Source: Gephyromycinifex aptenodytis
GTDB taxonomy: Bacteria > Actinomycetota > Actinomycetes > Actinomycetales > Dermatophilaceae
Assembly (NCBI RefSeq): GCF_012277275.1
Contig: NZ_CP051155.1
Location: 2,976,001 to 3,040,000, forward strand
Direction: 5' to 3'
Length of the DNA: 64,000 nt
Notes under the pieces: generated by a model
What the model was told of the DNA's origin: nothing
Database searches by the model: none
What the model saw: only the letters and a program-made list of their open reading frames with translations
Made by a program: the position numbers and the translations under genes
In this document: piece by piece, positions 19,635-29,000 of the stretch
How positions within the stretch are numbered: the first letter of the stretch is position 1
Layout of the letters: each line of letters opens with the position of its first letter

Positions 19635-20405
19635 AGGGGGATCGGTGATGCATTTCACCGTCGCTCAAGCCCCCGAGATCCTTCAACCGCGCTACTACCG
19701 GCAACGGCGGGCTCGGCCTGAGGCCCGGGTCCGAAGCCGTTCGGTGCAAGGGCGCAGGTCGGGCCCGGTAGCGGTCAAAGGGCAGGGCCACAGGGTCATC
19801 GGGACGTGGACGCTGTGCGGCTTCGGCGCAAGAGCTGGCTGGCGGTGGTCACCGAGTGATGCTGGACACGAGTGACGCGCCTCACCCCCAGGACGGGGCA
19901 CCGTTCGCCCAGCCCGAGTTCCGCGCCGAGATGGCGCCGGTGGGCCGGCGCAGACACGGCCCCGCACGACTGCGCCGAGAAAGGGTGAGGCCGGGACGCC
20001 TGTGCGCCTGATCGGCCCGCTCTAGTGACCCGGTCCGGGTGATGCCGCGCACTATCAGACTGGCTTCTCAGCCCGCACCTGCTGCGGCGTCGGCCCCCGG
20101 GCCCGCCGAACGGAGTCGCATCGGCCACAGCCTGCGGGTATCGGCCTGAGCGGGAACACTGCCACCGCCGGCGACAGTCGCGTGCACCCGCTCGTCTGCG
20201 CCGCGCCCTGTCTGGGCCTTTGGTCGAAGGTCCGCTCGGCGAGGCTGATTCGCCGTTCAGGCCAGCGGGCCGCTCGACCGTCTCGGAGTATCGTGGCGCA
20301 CGTTCCTCAGGGTTCGTGATCGGCCGCTTTGCCTGCGCTGGTCACGTCGGTGAGTGGGGGGCGGGCTCACGCGGTGGGCGCCGACGGTTCTACAGGCGGA
20401 GCTTC
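19635..20405. other. 771-base gap without a supported gene
   Basis: It lies between divergent rocD and the kinase gene and should carry both promoters. Short open frames on both strands lack ribosome-binding sites and recognisable domains. No repeat or RNA structure stood out. Confidence 0.4.
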
Positions 20406-21863
20406 ATGAGTGTTCACGGGCAGATCGGCAGCCGGTACGTCGTCGAGGCGGTTTTAGGGCGGGGTTCGTTCGGGCAGGTGTGGGCGGGCCGCGACCGCGA
20501 CGGCGCCGAGTGGGCGATCAAGGTGCTGCGTGAGGACCTGGCCACCGACCATGCCGTCGTGGAACGGTTCGTCAAGGAACGCGCCGTGTTGGCCTCGGTG
20601 CGCCACCCCAACGTGGTGGGCGTGCACGACCTGGTCGTCGAGGGCGACACGTTGGCGATCGTCATGGACTTGATCGAGGGTTCGCAGTTGCGTGCGGTGC
20701 TGCGCTCGCGCGGGACGTTGGCGCCAGCCGAGGTCGCCGCCTGGGGTTCGCAACTGGCGGCGGCGTTGGGGGCGGCGCACGCAATCGGGGTGGTGCACCG
20801 CGACGTCAAACCGGAGAACGTCATCATCGACGCCTACACCGGGCAGGCAATGCTGATGGACTTCGGAATTGCCCGCCTGCTCGATGGGGCCGCCCGCTGC
20901 ACGATGATGGTCGGCACCCCGCAGTACGTGGCCCCTGAGGTGGCGTTGGGCGGCAGCGGCGACGCTTCCTGTGACCTGTACGCCCTCGGCGTCATGATGT
21001 ATGAGATGTGTTGCGGGATAACCCCGTTCGCGGGTCGTTCGACGATGGCGGCGCTGCAGGCGCACGCCTACGAGCTGCCTGCCCGCCCGCCGGGCATCCC
21101 AGAGCCGTTATGGGACATCATCGTTTCCCTGTTGGCCAAGTCCCCGCAGCGCCGGCCCAGCTCGGCCGCGGCGCTCTCGAAACGGTTGGCCCACATCGCC
21201 GAGCAGGTGCAGGACGAACCTGCCGCGGTGCAGTTGTTGACTCCCTTCCCGGTGGCCCGGCAGGTGGGGCCACCGACGCAGCCGACCTCCCCGGGGGTTT
21301 GCAGCGGGCAGGACGCGCCTGCGGCCGGGGTTGCCGCGCCTGGGGCGCCTACGCCTGGGACGGCGGGGTTTGTGGCGGCGGGGCTCGCCGCCTCCCACAC
21401 CGACTACCCGCATACACGTCGCCCGCACCCCGGGCAGGCTCACGTCTGGGTCGGTGACAGCGCGGCTTCGGTGCCCGAGGACCCTTGGGGTGAGGTGTCT
21501 TCTGCTCGGCTGTCCAAGGGCGTATTGGCTGCGGTGGGCGGGTTGGTGGTGTGTACCGGGTTGGCGTTGACGTACATCCTGGGCGGCGGCGGCGACTCGG
21601 CCACGGCGGAGGAACCGGCCCCCGCACCGGCGTCGTCGCAGGCGAGGGTGCCCGCCGGTGGCGCGCAGCCGTCGGGGGCGGCGGCACAGCCGGGACCGCA
21701 GCCGGGCGCGGGCCCGGCGCAGCCTCCTGGTGGGGCGGCGCTGCCGTCACCGGATTCGCGGCCCACCGTGATCGTCGGTCCGGACGGCCGGGTGCGTCCC
21801 CCCTCCGGTCTCATCCCGCCCGCCCCGGGTTCGGCAACGCCGGGGCAGCGCATGGGCAGGTAA
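20406..21863 (+). CDS. Membrane-anchored Ser/Thr protein kinase (PknB type)
   Basis: A Hanks-type kinase of 485 residues. The catalytic domain (about 10-275) is complete: glycine loop LGRGSFGQVW, Lys39 in AIKVL, HRDVKPEN with Asp133, DFG at 152-154, and GTPQYVAPE. A Pro/Gly-rich juxtamembrane segment leads to one membrane helix near 370-392 and an outer tail rich in Pro, Ala and Gly. Such kinases sense the wall or growth state and phosphorylate cytoplasmic targets; no PASTA repeats are seen. ATG 20406 has a GGAG about 5 bases upstream. A similar Pro/Ser/Thr-rich frame continues in another phase after its stop (see 21887-22282), suggesting a frameshifted longer tail. Confidence 0.9.
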   Translation: MSVHGQIGSRYVVEAVLGRGSFGQVWAGRDRDGAEWAIKVLREDLATDHAVVERFVKERAVLASVRHPNVVGVHDLVVEGDTLAIVMDLIEGSQLRAVLRSRGTLAPAEVAAWGSQLAAALGAAHAIGVVHRDVKPENVIIDAYTGQAMLMDFGIARLLDGAARCTMMVGTPQYVAPEVALGGSGDASCDLYALGVMMYEMCCGITPFAGRSTMAALQAHAYELPARPPGIPEPLWDIIVSLLAKSPQRRPSSAAALSKRLAHIAEQVQDEPAAVQLLTPFPVARQVGPPTQPTSPGVCSGQDAPAAGVAAPGAPTPGTAGFVAAGLAASHTDYPHTRRPHPGQAHVWVGDSAASVPEDPWGEVSSARLSKGVLAAVGGLVVCTGLALTYILGGGGDSATAEEPAPAPASSQARVPAGGAQPSGAAAQPGPQPGAGPAQPPGGAALPSPDSRPTVIVGPDGRVRPPSGLIPPAPGSATPGQRMGR

Positions 21864-21886
21864 CTGGCCCGGCAGCTGGCGGCGGC

Positions 21887-22282
21887 ATGCGCCCCGGTGT
21901 GGAGATTGGCAGCCTGGCGGGTGCAGGCCCGACCGGTGCTACGACAACCACGGGCGGCCAGAGCGCAGGAACCCCCGGCGACGTTGTCGGTTCCTCCGCG
22001 GCTGAGCCGTCGCGGGTGCCGAGTGCGCCGAGTGACGCGAGCGCGCCCGCCTCCACCCCCAGCGACGCGCCGCAGCGGCCCAGCCATACCCCGGTCCCGC
22101 CAACGCCCCGCCCCACGGCGACCTCGACGACTTCGGCTACCTCGTCCGCTGCCCCAGCCAGTCCAATCACCCCAGCCTCCGGCGGCGCCGGGGGTGACGG
22201 CGGCACCACCAGCAGCACGACAGTCACTCGCAGCGCCAGCACGGGCGCGAACGCGCGCCCGCTGACCGGAGGCGCGTTTTGA
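21887..22282 (+). CDS. Pro/Ser/Thr-rich open frame, probable frameshifted tail of the kinase
   Basis: This 131-codon frame starts 23 bases after the kinase stop and is open in the same phase back to 21551, inside the kinase gene. Its product is low-complexity and made of Ser, Thr, Pro, Ala and Gly (for example SAPSDASAPASTPSDAP), much like outer stalks of membrane kinases. Its codons keep high third-position GC, as coding sequence does here. It has no good ribosome-binding site. I infer that it once was, or still is by frameshifting, the end of the kinase. It may instead be a sequencing error or chance low-complexity frame. Confidence 0.4.
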   Translation: MRPGVEIGSLAGAGPTGATTTTGGQSAGTPGDVVGSSAAEPSRVPSAPSDASAPASTPSDAPQRPSHTPVPPTPRPTATSTTSATSSAAPASPITPASGGAGGDGGTTSSTTVTRSASTGANARPLTGGAF

Positions 22283-22823
22283 GCCGGCGGGAATATTGCG
22301 GGCCCAAAGGCGGAGGGAGACGCGCGTCAGCAGAACAGTGCAGGGTGCAGGGCCGCTGTTTTGGCACTGTCGGCGGAGAAACTATGAGTAGGGAATTGCG
22401 GCGCTGATCCTGCGGGGGACACCTGTCCGCGTGTCGGCTGACCCGTCCAGCACAGGCGGCCGGCGTACCCGTTCATGTACGACGCCGAGCCGTATCTGCG
22501 CATCGCTACCGTCCGTGACCGAGGTGACGATCCGAATCCGGCGGGTTCGGACCGTGGGACATCCAACGAGCCGATAGCACGCTTTGGCAGGTGAGCTGGG
22601 TGCGGTTTGCTTCCTGTCGCCTTGCGGCCCGCCGTTGGTGGCTTTGTCGACGACGGCACGTCAGCCCGTCACCCGAAGCCGCGCTCGGGAGCGGGGGCGC
22701 GGGTTCGGTTCTTGGTGTGGGTGTCTTGGCGCCGGAAGCACGCCTGAATGGAGGGGCTGTGGCGCTGGGTAGCCCCGCCGTCGACCCGGATGCGTGCACC
22801 ATAAGAGCTGCGAACAGTTCGTG
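22283..22823. other. 541-base gap without a supported gene
   Basis: This follows the kinase tail and lies downstream of the minus-strand PIN gene. No supported frame, tRNA or terminator was found. Together with 24659-26006 it flanks the ATPase-PIN pair with non-coding sequence. Confidence 0.4.
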
Positions 22824-23291
22824 TTAGGCGCTGTGCGCCGTGAGGTCACTGTCGATGCTCCAGATCTCTGCGCGAATACCGCTGCGTGCCTGGTAGGTGA
22901 GCCGCTCAGTGAGAATGCATAGGTCCCCGGCGCCCACACCCCGGGTGGCGTTGTCCACATAGCCCGATCCGGTGTCAGCGCCTGCGAGCAACAGTTTCAG
23001 GAAGTCGGCGTCCCAGGGCACGTCGTGGAGTAGCCAAGGTGCCTTGCCCTGTTGGACGAGTTGCATAATTTTGACGAAGGTGTCGGCGGTAGCCCGGCGA
23101 AGCCGCCCGTCGGACAAGTGGGCGATGTGATTGCCGGTCTCAATCACCGACGTGATCGGCAGAATAAACTGCCACCCCTCGGCCAACCGGACTTTGAGTT
23201 CCGTCTTGATTTCTGCCGATGATTGATCCATGCCCGGGACCGGTATCAGGTTGCACAGGACACTGGTGTCGATGAAGGCGATCGGGCTCAT
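22824..23291 (-). CDS. PIN-domain-like putative nuclease
   Basis: A 155-residue protein that reads as a PIN-fold RNase. The four acidic positions of the active site can be assigned: Asp8 in FIDTSVLCN, Glu51 in SVIETGNHI, Asp123 in GAGDLCIL and Asp147 or Asp149 in WSIDSDL. PIN proteins are common as toxin RNases and as effectors tied to ATPases. Its ATG shares one base with the TGA of the ATPase gene (TGATG), so the two are translationally coupled. No antitoxin-like small gene is next to it, so it is not an ordinary VapBC pair. Base composition is lower in GC than its surroundings (31 of 60 G/C at 23161-23220). Cellular role unknown. Confidence 0.72.
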   Translation of the reverse strand: MSPIAFIDTSVLCNLIPVPGMDQSSAEIKTELKVRLAEGWQFILPITSVIETGNHIAHLSDGRLRRATADTFVKIMQLVQQGKAPWLLHDVPWDADFLKLLLAGADTGSGYVDNATRGVGAGDLCILTERLTYQARSGIRAEIWSIDSDLTAHSA

Positions 23292-24658
23292 CAGGCGATC
23301 CCGAGAAGGCGTTCGAATTCGCTGGTGTCCACGCTGGGCTCAGTTGCGTCCGTCAAATGCCCGCCCGTGATGGCATTTCCCAGGGTGTTTTGGGCAAGGG
23401 CTGCGGCGTAGCCGGGCAGGTCAGTTAGCCGCGTCAGTGTGCTGTAGCCGGTGTCGGGCTCCCGGTGGCAGACGACCACGCTCTCGTTCAAGTTCCCCTC
23501 GGCTGCGTCAAGGAGCGCTGGGCTGTGGGTGGTTATGAGCACGCCGGTGCGAGGATGCTGGGCGCTTTCGCGCACCAGGTCGAGAACGCGACGGGCCTGG
23601 GAGGGGTGAAGCCCGTTCTCCAGTTCTTCGAGCACCACAAGAACCCCCCCGCGTACGTTGTCGTCCTGGGAAGAGAGCCCGCCTACATTTGTTTTGTCGT
23701 CGATGTCTAATCCGTGTTCGGCGCTGAGCAGAGCCGTCGCGACGGCCATGAATCTGAGGATGCCGTCGCTCATCTCCCGGGCCGGGGTGCGTTCCCCCTG
23801 GCTTGTGAGTCCGCGCACCTCGTTCAGCGCGACCATTACGTCTTCGAGATCGGAGCGCACAAAGGTGACCCCTTCGACGCGGTCGTCGGCGATATTGCGA
23901 AGGAGCTCGACTACGCGTTGGAAAGCATCAGGGTCATCCTCCTTCAGGTTGTAGAGAGCTGCGGACAGGTTCTGTCCGGTGCGGCGTAGGTCGGTGTCGC
24001 GGGCGGGTACGAAATCGCGCATAAGGTGTGGAACAGGGTCGAGATGAAAAACGCCCCGAAGCGCGGCAGAGACAGCTTCAGCCCCTCGCAGCACCGAGCC
24101 CTCGGCGCTGTTCTTGCCTGCGATAGCGAGGTGTATCTGCGAGAGTGCCAGTCGGTTGTCACGTAGCGTGGTGCTGGGTTTCGGGCCCCGCTTGCCGTTA
24201 TGGATCTCTACGTTGATTCCGGGCGATCTGTCGCTGGCAAGCGTGGAATGAAATAGCACGCCTTGGCTGCTCTTTCCGCTCTTCACCTTGACGGCAGGTC
24301 CTTCTAGGCGCTCCTCCACGACACGGACCTCCGGTGCAACGGCGATGCGCACGGTGTAGACGTATTCGTCCTCATCAAGGACTACGGTGCAACCGAGTGC
24401 GAACGCATCCTCGCCGTGGGGTGGGCACCCAGCCGACCCGCCGCGGATAGCCCCGCTCTCGCGTTTGCGGCCGTCCAGGGCATCGCCGATGTCCTCGCCG
24501 CTGGCCAACCGTGCCAACACCTCGAGACCGTCGAGAGCATTGGATTTACCACTCGAATTGCGCCCGGTGAGGATGGTTGCCCCACTCAGCGGGAGCGTTG
24601 CGCCGCGGAAAGACTTGAAGGCATCGAGACGCAGTTCGGTCAGTCGTGCCACAGACAT
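23291..24658 (-). CDS. AAA family (SMC/RecF-like) ATPase
   Basis: A 455-residue ATPase of the AAA_15/AAA_21, OLD-like group, with no recognisable nuclease domain of its own. Walker A is GRNSSGKS at 32-39, the ABC-type signature SDG at 297-299, Walker B VLVVLEELENG at 339-349, and the H-loop TTHSP with His378. The middle (about 60-290) is a helical insertion of no known family. ATG 24658 has AGGAGG about 6 bases upstream. The downstream PIN gene overlaps by one base, so the pair is an operon. ATPases of this kind act with a nuclease partner in several phage-defence systems (Septu, PARIS), which is the basis for a defence hypothesis here. I know no named system with this exact pair. Confidence 0.82.
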   Translation of the reverse strand: MSVARLTELRLDAFKSFRGATLPLSGATILTGRNSSGKSNALDGLEVLARLASGEDIGDALDGRKRESGAIRGGSAGCPPHGEDAFALGCTVVLDEDEYVYTVRIAVAPEVRVVEERLEGPAVKVKSGKSSQGVLFHSTLASDRSPGINVEIHNGKRGPKPSTTLRDNRLALSQIHLAIAGKNSAEGSVLRGAEAVSAALRGVFHLDPVPHLMRDFVPARDTDLRRTGQNLSAALYNLKEDDPDAFQRVVELLRNIADDRVEGVTFVRSDLEDVMVALNEVRGLTSQGERTPAREMSDGILRFMAVATALLSAEHGLDIDDKTNVGGLSSQDDNVRGGVLVVLEELENGLHPSQARRVLDLVRESAQHPRTGVLITTHSPALLDAAEGNLNESVVVCHREPDTGYSTLTRLTDLPGYAAALAQNTLGNAITGGHLTDATEPSVDTSEFERLLGIA

Positions 24659-25551
24659 GAGTTCCTCCTAGTGAAGCGGTGGCCGCGAGGCAAGGCCGAT
24701 TCAGCTGGACGCCTGTTGATCGTTCGTTGAGGTTGGCGACCACGATGCGGAACAGATGCCGGGTGAAGCAGCGGAGCCTAGGCACGCTTTCGGGTACTTC
24801 GTCTGGTTGCTGAAAGCCTCATCCCAAGAGTGGCACAGCTGGGCCCTTGAACGGGGCTCGGTAGGCCGCCCTTTAGGTCAGCGCCTCCCGTTGGATCATG
24901 CAGAGCTGACGCGGCGGTGAACCTCCCGCCTCCGAACAAGTGCATGTCCGGGCTTGCTGGAGGCCCACGGTTTCGGGCGCGGTGGTCGGTGTGGCCTTGA
25001 TCCAGGTAGCGAGGGTGCGGCACGGGTCCTGTTAGGTCTTCCCATCGCGACCATTTCAGGACGATTGGCCAGGGAAGGACGAAAGGGACTTCTTTGCGGC
25101 GTTGTCCGCGCGTGACCCGACTGGGCGCGGCCATGCTTCCTTGTCCGCCCAGGTGCGGCGGGTTGTCACCGGTGGGTGGGGTAGCCGGTGATGACGGTGA
25201 ATCTCACCTAGTTCGGTCGGGGGTGCTGGAGTAGGCCGAACTTGCGGGCGCGGGCCCGCGCAGCGACGTGGGTGTCCGCGCAGAGGGGGCTTCGGGGCAA
25301 GGGGCGGACCTTGCGCGCGCAACGCAGTAGCGGGGGGCGTGGTGGGGGCCGCTCGGACGGCGCGGGGATGCGAATCAGTGCCGCTGCACGCAGTGAGCGG
25401 GGTGGACGTACGTCCTGAACAATTGTCGTAATTCCGTGGGTACATCGAAGCGGTGTAACTAGGACGCTCGTCCTATGGTCAATTCTTGTCTAGGTTTTCA
25501 GCCCGCGGGCCGGGCGGCAAATTCGGTCAATGGGGGCTTTTTTGACGGCGC

Positions 25552-25587
25552 GGGGTGGGGTGGCTGGGGTGTTGGAGGGGGGGAGGG
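25552..25587 (+). other. G-quadruplex-like run
   Basis: Five runs of three or more G separated by 1-7 bases (GGGG at 25552 and 25557, GGGG at 25566, a run of seven at 25577 and GGG at 25585). It satisfies the simple G4 pattern. It lies about 420 bases before the large CWB2 gene start; function is unknown. Confidence 0.45.
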
Positions 25588-25743
25588 TGGCCCCCGGCCG
25601 CGACGTTGTGGTGTTCGACGGCTGTCAGGCGCTCGCCGCCACCCCGGTTGGACGGTCGCCCTAAAAGGCCTGTTCAGCGCGCTGAATGCGGTTGAAGGGG
25701 GCCTAAGTAGCCCTCGCCGGTACAGATTTCGGGGAGGTTTGAA

Positions 25744-25759
25744 TGTGATGTCCGTCACG
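25744..25759 (+). promoter_or_regulatory. Candidate Crp/GlxR binding site
   Basis: TGTGATGTCCGTCACG matches the cAMP-receptor consensus TGTGA-N6-TCACA at 9 of 10 defined positions. It lies 263 bases before the start of the large CWB2 gene. If TAATAC at 25812 is the -10, the site centre would be near -72, a spacing used by class I Crp activation; the -10 itself is uncertain. Confidence 0.5.
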
Positions 25760-26006
25760 TCTGTAGCGCTCAGGTTCCGGTCAGTTGTGCCGACCGCGCG
25801 CACGTTTGGAGTAATACGGAAAGCGCCGGTCAGGTTTCATGACAAGAAACTGGGTGTAACCCTGAGACCGTTTGAGCGATGTACAGGTTGGTGTAATCAT
25901 CAAAGGGGCGGGCAGCCACCGATGGTGGTCTGGGGGACAGAACCCCTGGGGGGCTTGCTTCATCACCCGAGTAGGACCAACAGCACGATGCCTTCAGGAG
26001 GCCACA

Positions 26007-29000
26007 GTGAGTGCAGCCAAGCTGCGTAAGTTCGGGCGTGGAACCGCGATTGCCGCGTCTACCGCCCTTGTCATGACGTCGTTCGGCCCCGCGGCCTTCG
26101 CCTCGTGGGACGACGCCCCGCAGACCACCGCGATCGAGAACCTCCGCACCAACGGAACGATCGGGATCGTCGACACCGCCGTCGAAACGGACAACCAGGG
26201 CGCGAAGCTGGTCAAGGCGGGCCAGAAGGGCCAGGCCATTGCTGACCTTCGCATGGTGCTCCCGAACAGCTTCAAGCCCGGCGACGCCGTTGACCTGCGC
26301 CTGCTTGACCGTTCCGCCACCGAGGTGTCGGACCAGCGCAGCAACTCCACCGCTGAGACCCTCGTGGGCTTCTCCGGCCTGGAAGGCGTCACGGTCGAGA
26401 TCAGCAAGGCTATGGACAGCTCGACCGAGGTCAGTCTTAACACTGACGCGGAGGGCACCGGTAGCCCGCTGAGCATCAGCAACACCGAGAAGGGTATGCA
26501 GCCGTGGGCCCCGGGCGCCGTCACTCAGGCGACCCCGTTGGGTGCGACCGCGCCGAGCGCGGCTCCCGAGGTTGAGATGGCGTTGTCGCAGGCCAAGGGC
26601 CAGCACGGCAACGACAATCTGCGTTTGACCACGAAGAACACTTCGGCTGGCGACCCGAGCGCTAAGTGGGTCGTCACTGTTAAGGGCCTGAAGGTTGACT
26701 TGGGTGAGCAGGTGACGCCGGGTGACCTGCGCGTCGTCCCGTTCGCGGTCAACGCTGAGGGCAAGGCGTCGCCGTGGTTCTACGGCAACGACAAGCTCGA
26801 CACGAAGGGCACGAACGACACCAAGGACGACGTGCGTGAGATCGGCATCTACACCGTGCCGGCTTTCGTCTCCCCCGTCACAGTGACCTCCGCCAGCACC
26901 AACATCACCGCTGACAAGTCGACGCAGTCGATTGGTGACGTCACCATCAAGGAGACGCAGAGCTACTCGCTGCGCAACGGCATCTACACCCTTGACTTCA
27001 GCGACAGCACCTCCGACGTGACGATCAAGTCGGTGGCGAAGGACATCACGGCTGAGATCGCCGGCGGTGGTACGGGTGAGACGGTGAGCAACATTGCTGT
27101 CGCCAACAATGGCAAGTCCATCACCTTCACCCTGTCCGGTGCTAGCGACGCCACGGTCGGCACGATCACCCTGAAGGGGATTATGGTCTCGGCCAGCCGC
27201 TCCGGCACCATGGCGATGACCCTCAAGGGTGGCTCCATCGACACGGGTGCAGCCTCATGGCTGGCGTCGTACGCGGGCTTGTCCACCGCCAAGTATGAGA
27301 AGGCGGGGGTCTACGAGGCGAGCGCCCTCACCTCGTGGAACAGCGTCCTCGGTCAGCCCGGTGCGCCTGGCGAACAACGCAGTCTGACCGGCGCCTCTGC
27401 CATGAACGTCGATCAGACGGCGGTGCAGGCTAACGACCGCCAAAGCACCCCGCCCGTTACTATGGCCGGGGCGAATGCCGACTCATCGACCTCGGACCTT
27501 CATGACCTCACACTCCGTGCGGTGAGCGACACCCAGGTCAGAGGCTACGACACAAGCGGCAACTTGTTTGTCACGCTGAACAAAGACGCGGCCGGTCCGT
27601 GGGTGGCCACGTGGGCTGCCCCGAGCAACGACCCGTCTTCATCAGCCACCGAAGCTTACACGTTCGGTAATGTGAAAAACGGTACGGTTTTCGTGACGGA
27701 CAACCAAGCTAGTGTTACAAGCACGGCTCACGCGCCCTCGACACTGTTCATGGAACAGTTGCCCATCAGCACCGACAATGCCGCAGTCGGCGTTCTGCCG
27801 ACTGGCACGTACAGGGTTTCTGAGGATGGCAACAGCATCAGCAACGGCGCTGTCGTCCTCACCCGCCAGGCGGGCACGGACCTGTTCAAGGTCACGCAGG
27901 ACAACGGCGTGACCAACCTGCTCAACGATGTTTACCACGTGGTGAACGCGACGGCGGGTGCGCGGTTCCTGGTTGACAACGGGGTTGTCGACACCATCTA
28001 CGACAACCCGACGAACTTCCGCTACGGCGGGGGCCAACTCCCGGCGGGCACGTACACCGTGGCTGACGATGGCAATGGTGCTTACAACATCAGTCGCGTT
28101 GGTGTTACGGGGGCGGTCTTCGCTAACGTAAGCCCTGCGACAGACGCGACACCATCCCAGGCGCTTATCGACGTGAGCGCGACCGATGACGTGACCGCTG
28201 ACTCGCGGTTCCAGTTCGCTAACCTGGCGAATGGCCTGCGAATTGTCATTTCCACGGACACCGCGTCGATCACGGACCGGGGTGTGAACCAGGAAGACAT
28301 CGTGGCGCCGGCGAACGAGTTCGCGGTGCAGGGGACTGCGGGTGCGGGCCTTGCTGCGATCGGTGGTAACAACCGGTTCGAGACGGCCCGCAAGATCGCT
28401 AAGGCGTTCAGCGAGTACGGCGAGCACGCGATCATCACCTCGGGCGTGAACTACCCCGACGCGCTGAGCTCCGGTTACCTGTCGCAGCGGATGGACGCCC
28501 CGATCCTGCTGACCGACGCGATCGGCCAGAAGGTACCTGAGGACACCCTTGAGTCGCTGCGTGAGCGCGGCGTCCGTAAGGTGTTCATCGTTGGTGGCCC
28601 CGCTGCTGTGAGCCCGCAGGTCGAGGCCACCCTGAAGGCCACGCCTGCCTACACGTGGGACGACGCAGCCAAGGCGATGAAGCCGCGTGGCAGCAACCTC
28701 GAGGTCATTCGTATCGCAGGTAAGTCCCGGTACGAGACGAACTACCTCGTCAACGCCTACGCTGCCGCGCAGTCCGCAACGCAGTCCACGGTCGGGCAGG
28801 TTTCCCCCGGCTACGGCCAGCCGTTGAAGACTGCGGCGATGATCGCTCGCGGCGACAAGTTCGCTGACGCGCTCGCCGCCAACATCCTCACCGCAGGCCG
28901 CAACGTCGGCCGGGTCGAGACCAAGGGCACCGAAGCCGTCGTCGAATTCGAGCGCAACTTCTCGGACGCCGACCAGGCGATTAGCCGGACGGACTTGCAG

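Larger units (their letters stand above)
24659..26006. other. 1.35-kb gap holding the regulatory region of the large CWB2 gene
   Basis: No open frame here has support. The first ~130 bases are upstream of the ATPase gene on the minus strand. The rest precedes the large CWB2 gene and includes a G-rich run (25552-25587), a Crp/GlxR-like site (25744-25759), a possible -10 TAATAC at 25812-25817 and the AGGAGG ribosome-binding site at 25996-26001. The transcript leader could be about 180 bases or more. The 24800-25440 part shows no feature I can name. Confidence 0.5.

Noticed and set aside
22824-23291. Reading the PIN-like gene as an ordinary VapC toxin
   Set aside because: No small DNA-binding antitoxin lies beside it; it is instead coupled to a 455-residue ATPase.
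24778-25445. Minus-strand open frames of 118 and 129 codons upstream of the ATPase gene
   Set aside because: No ribosome-binding site, no recognisable domain and no coding-like third-position pattern.
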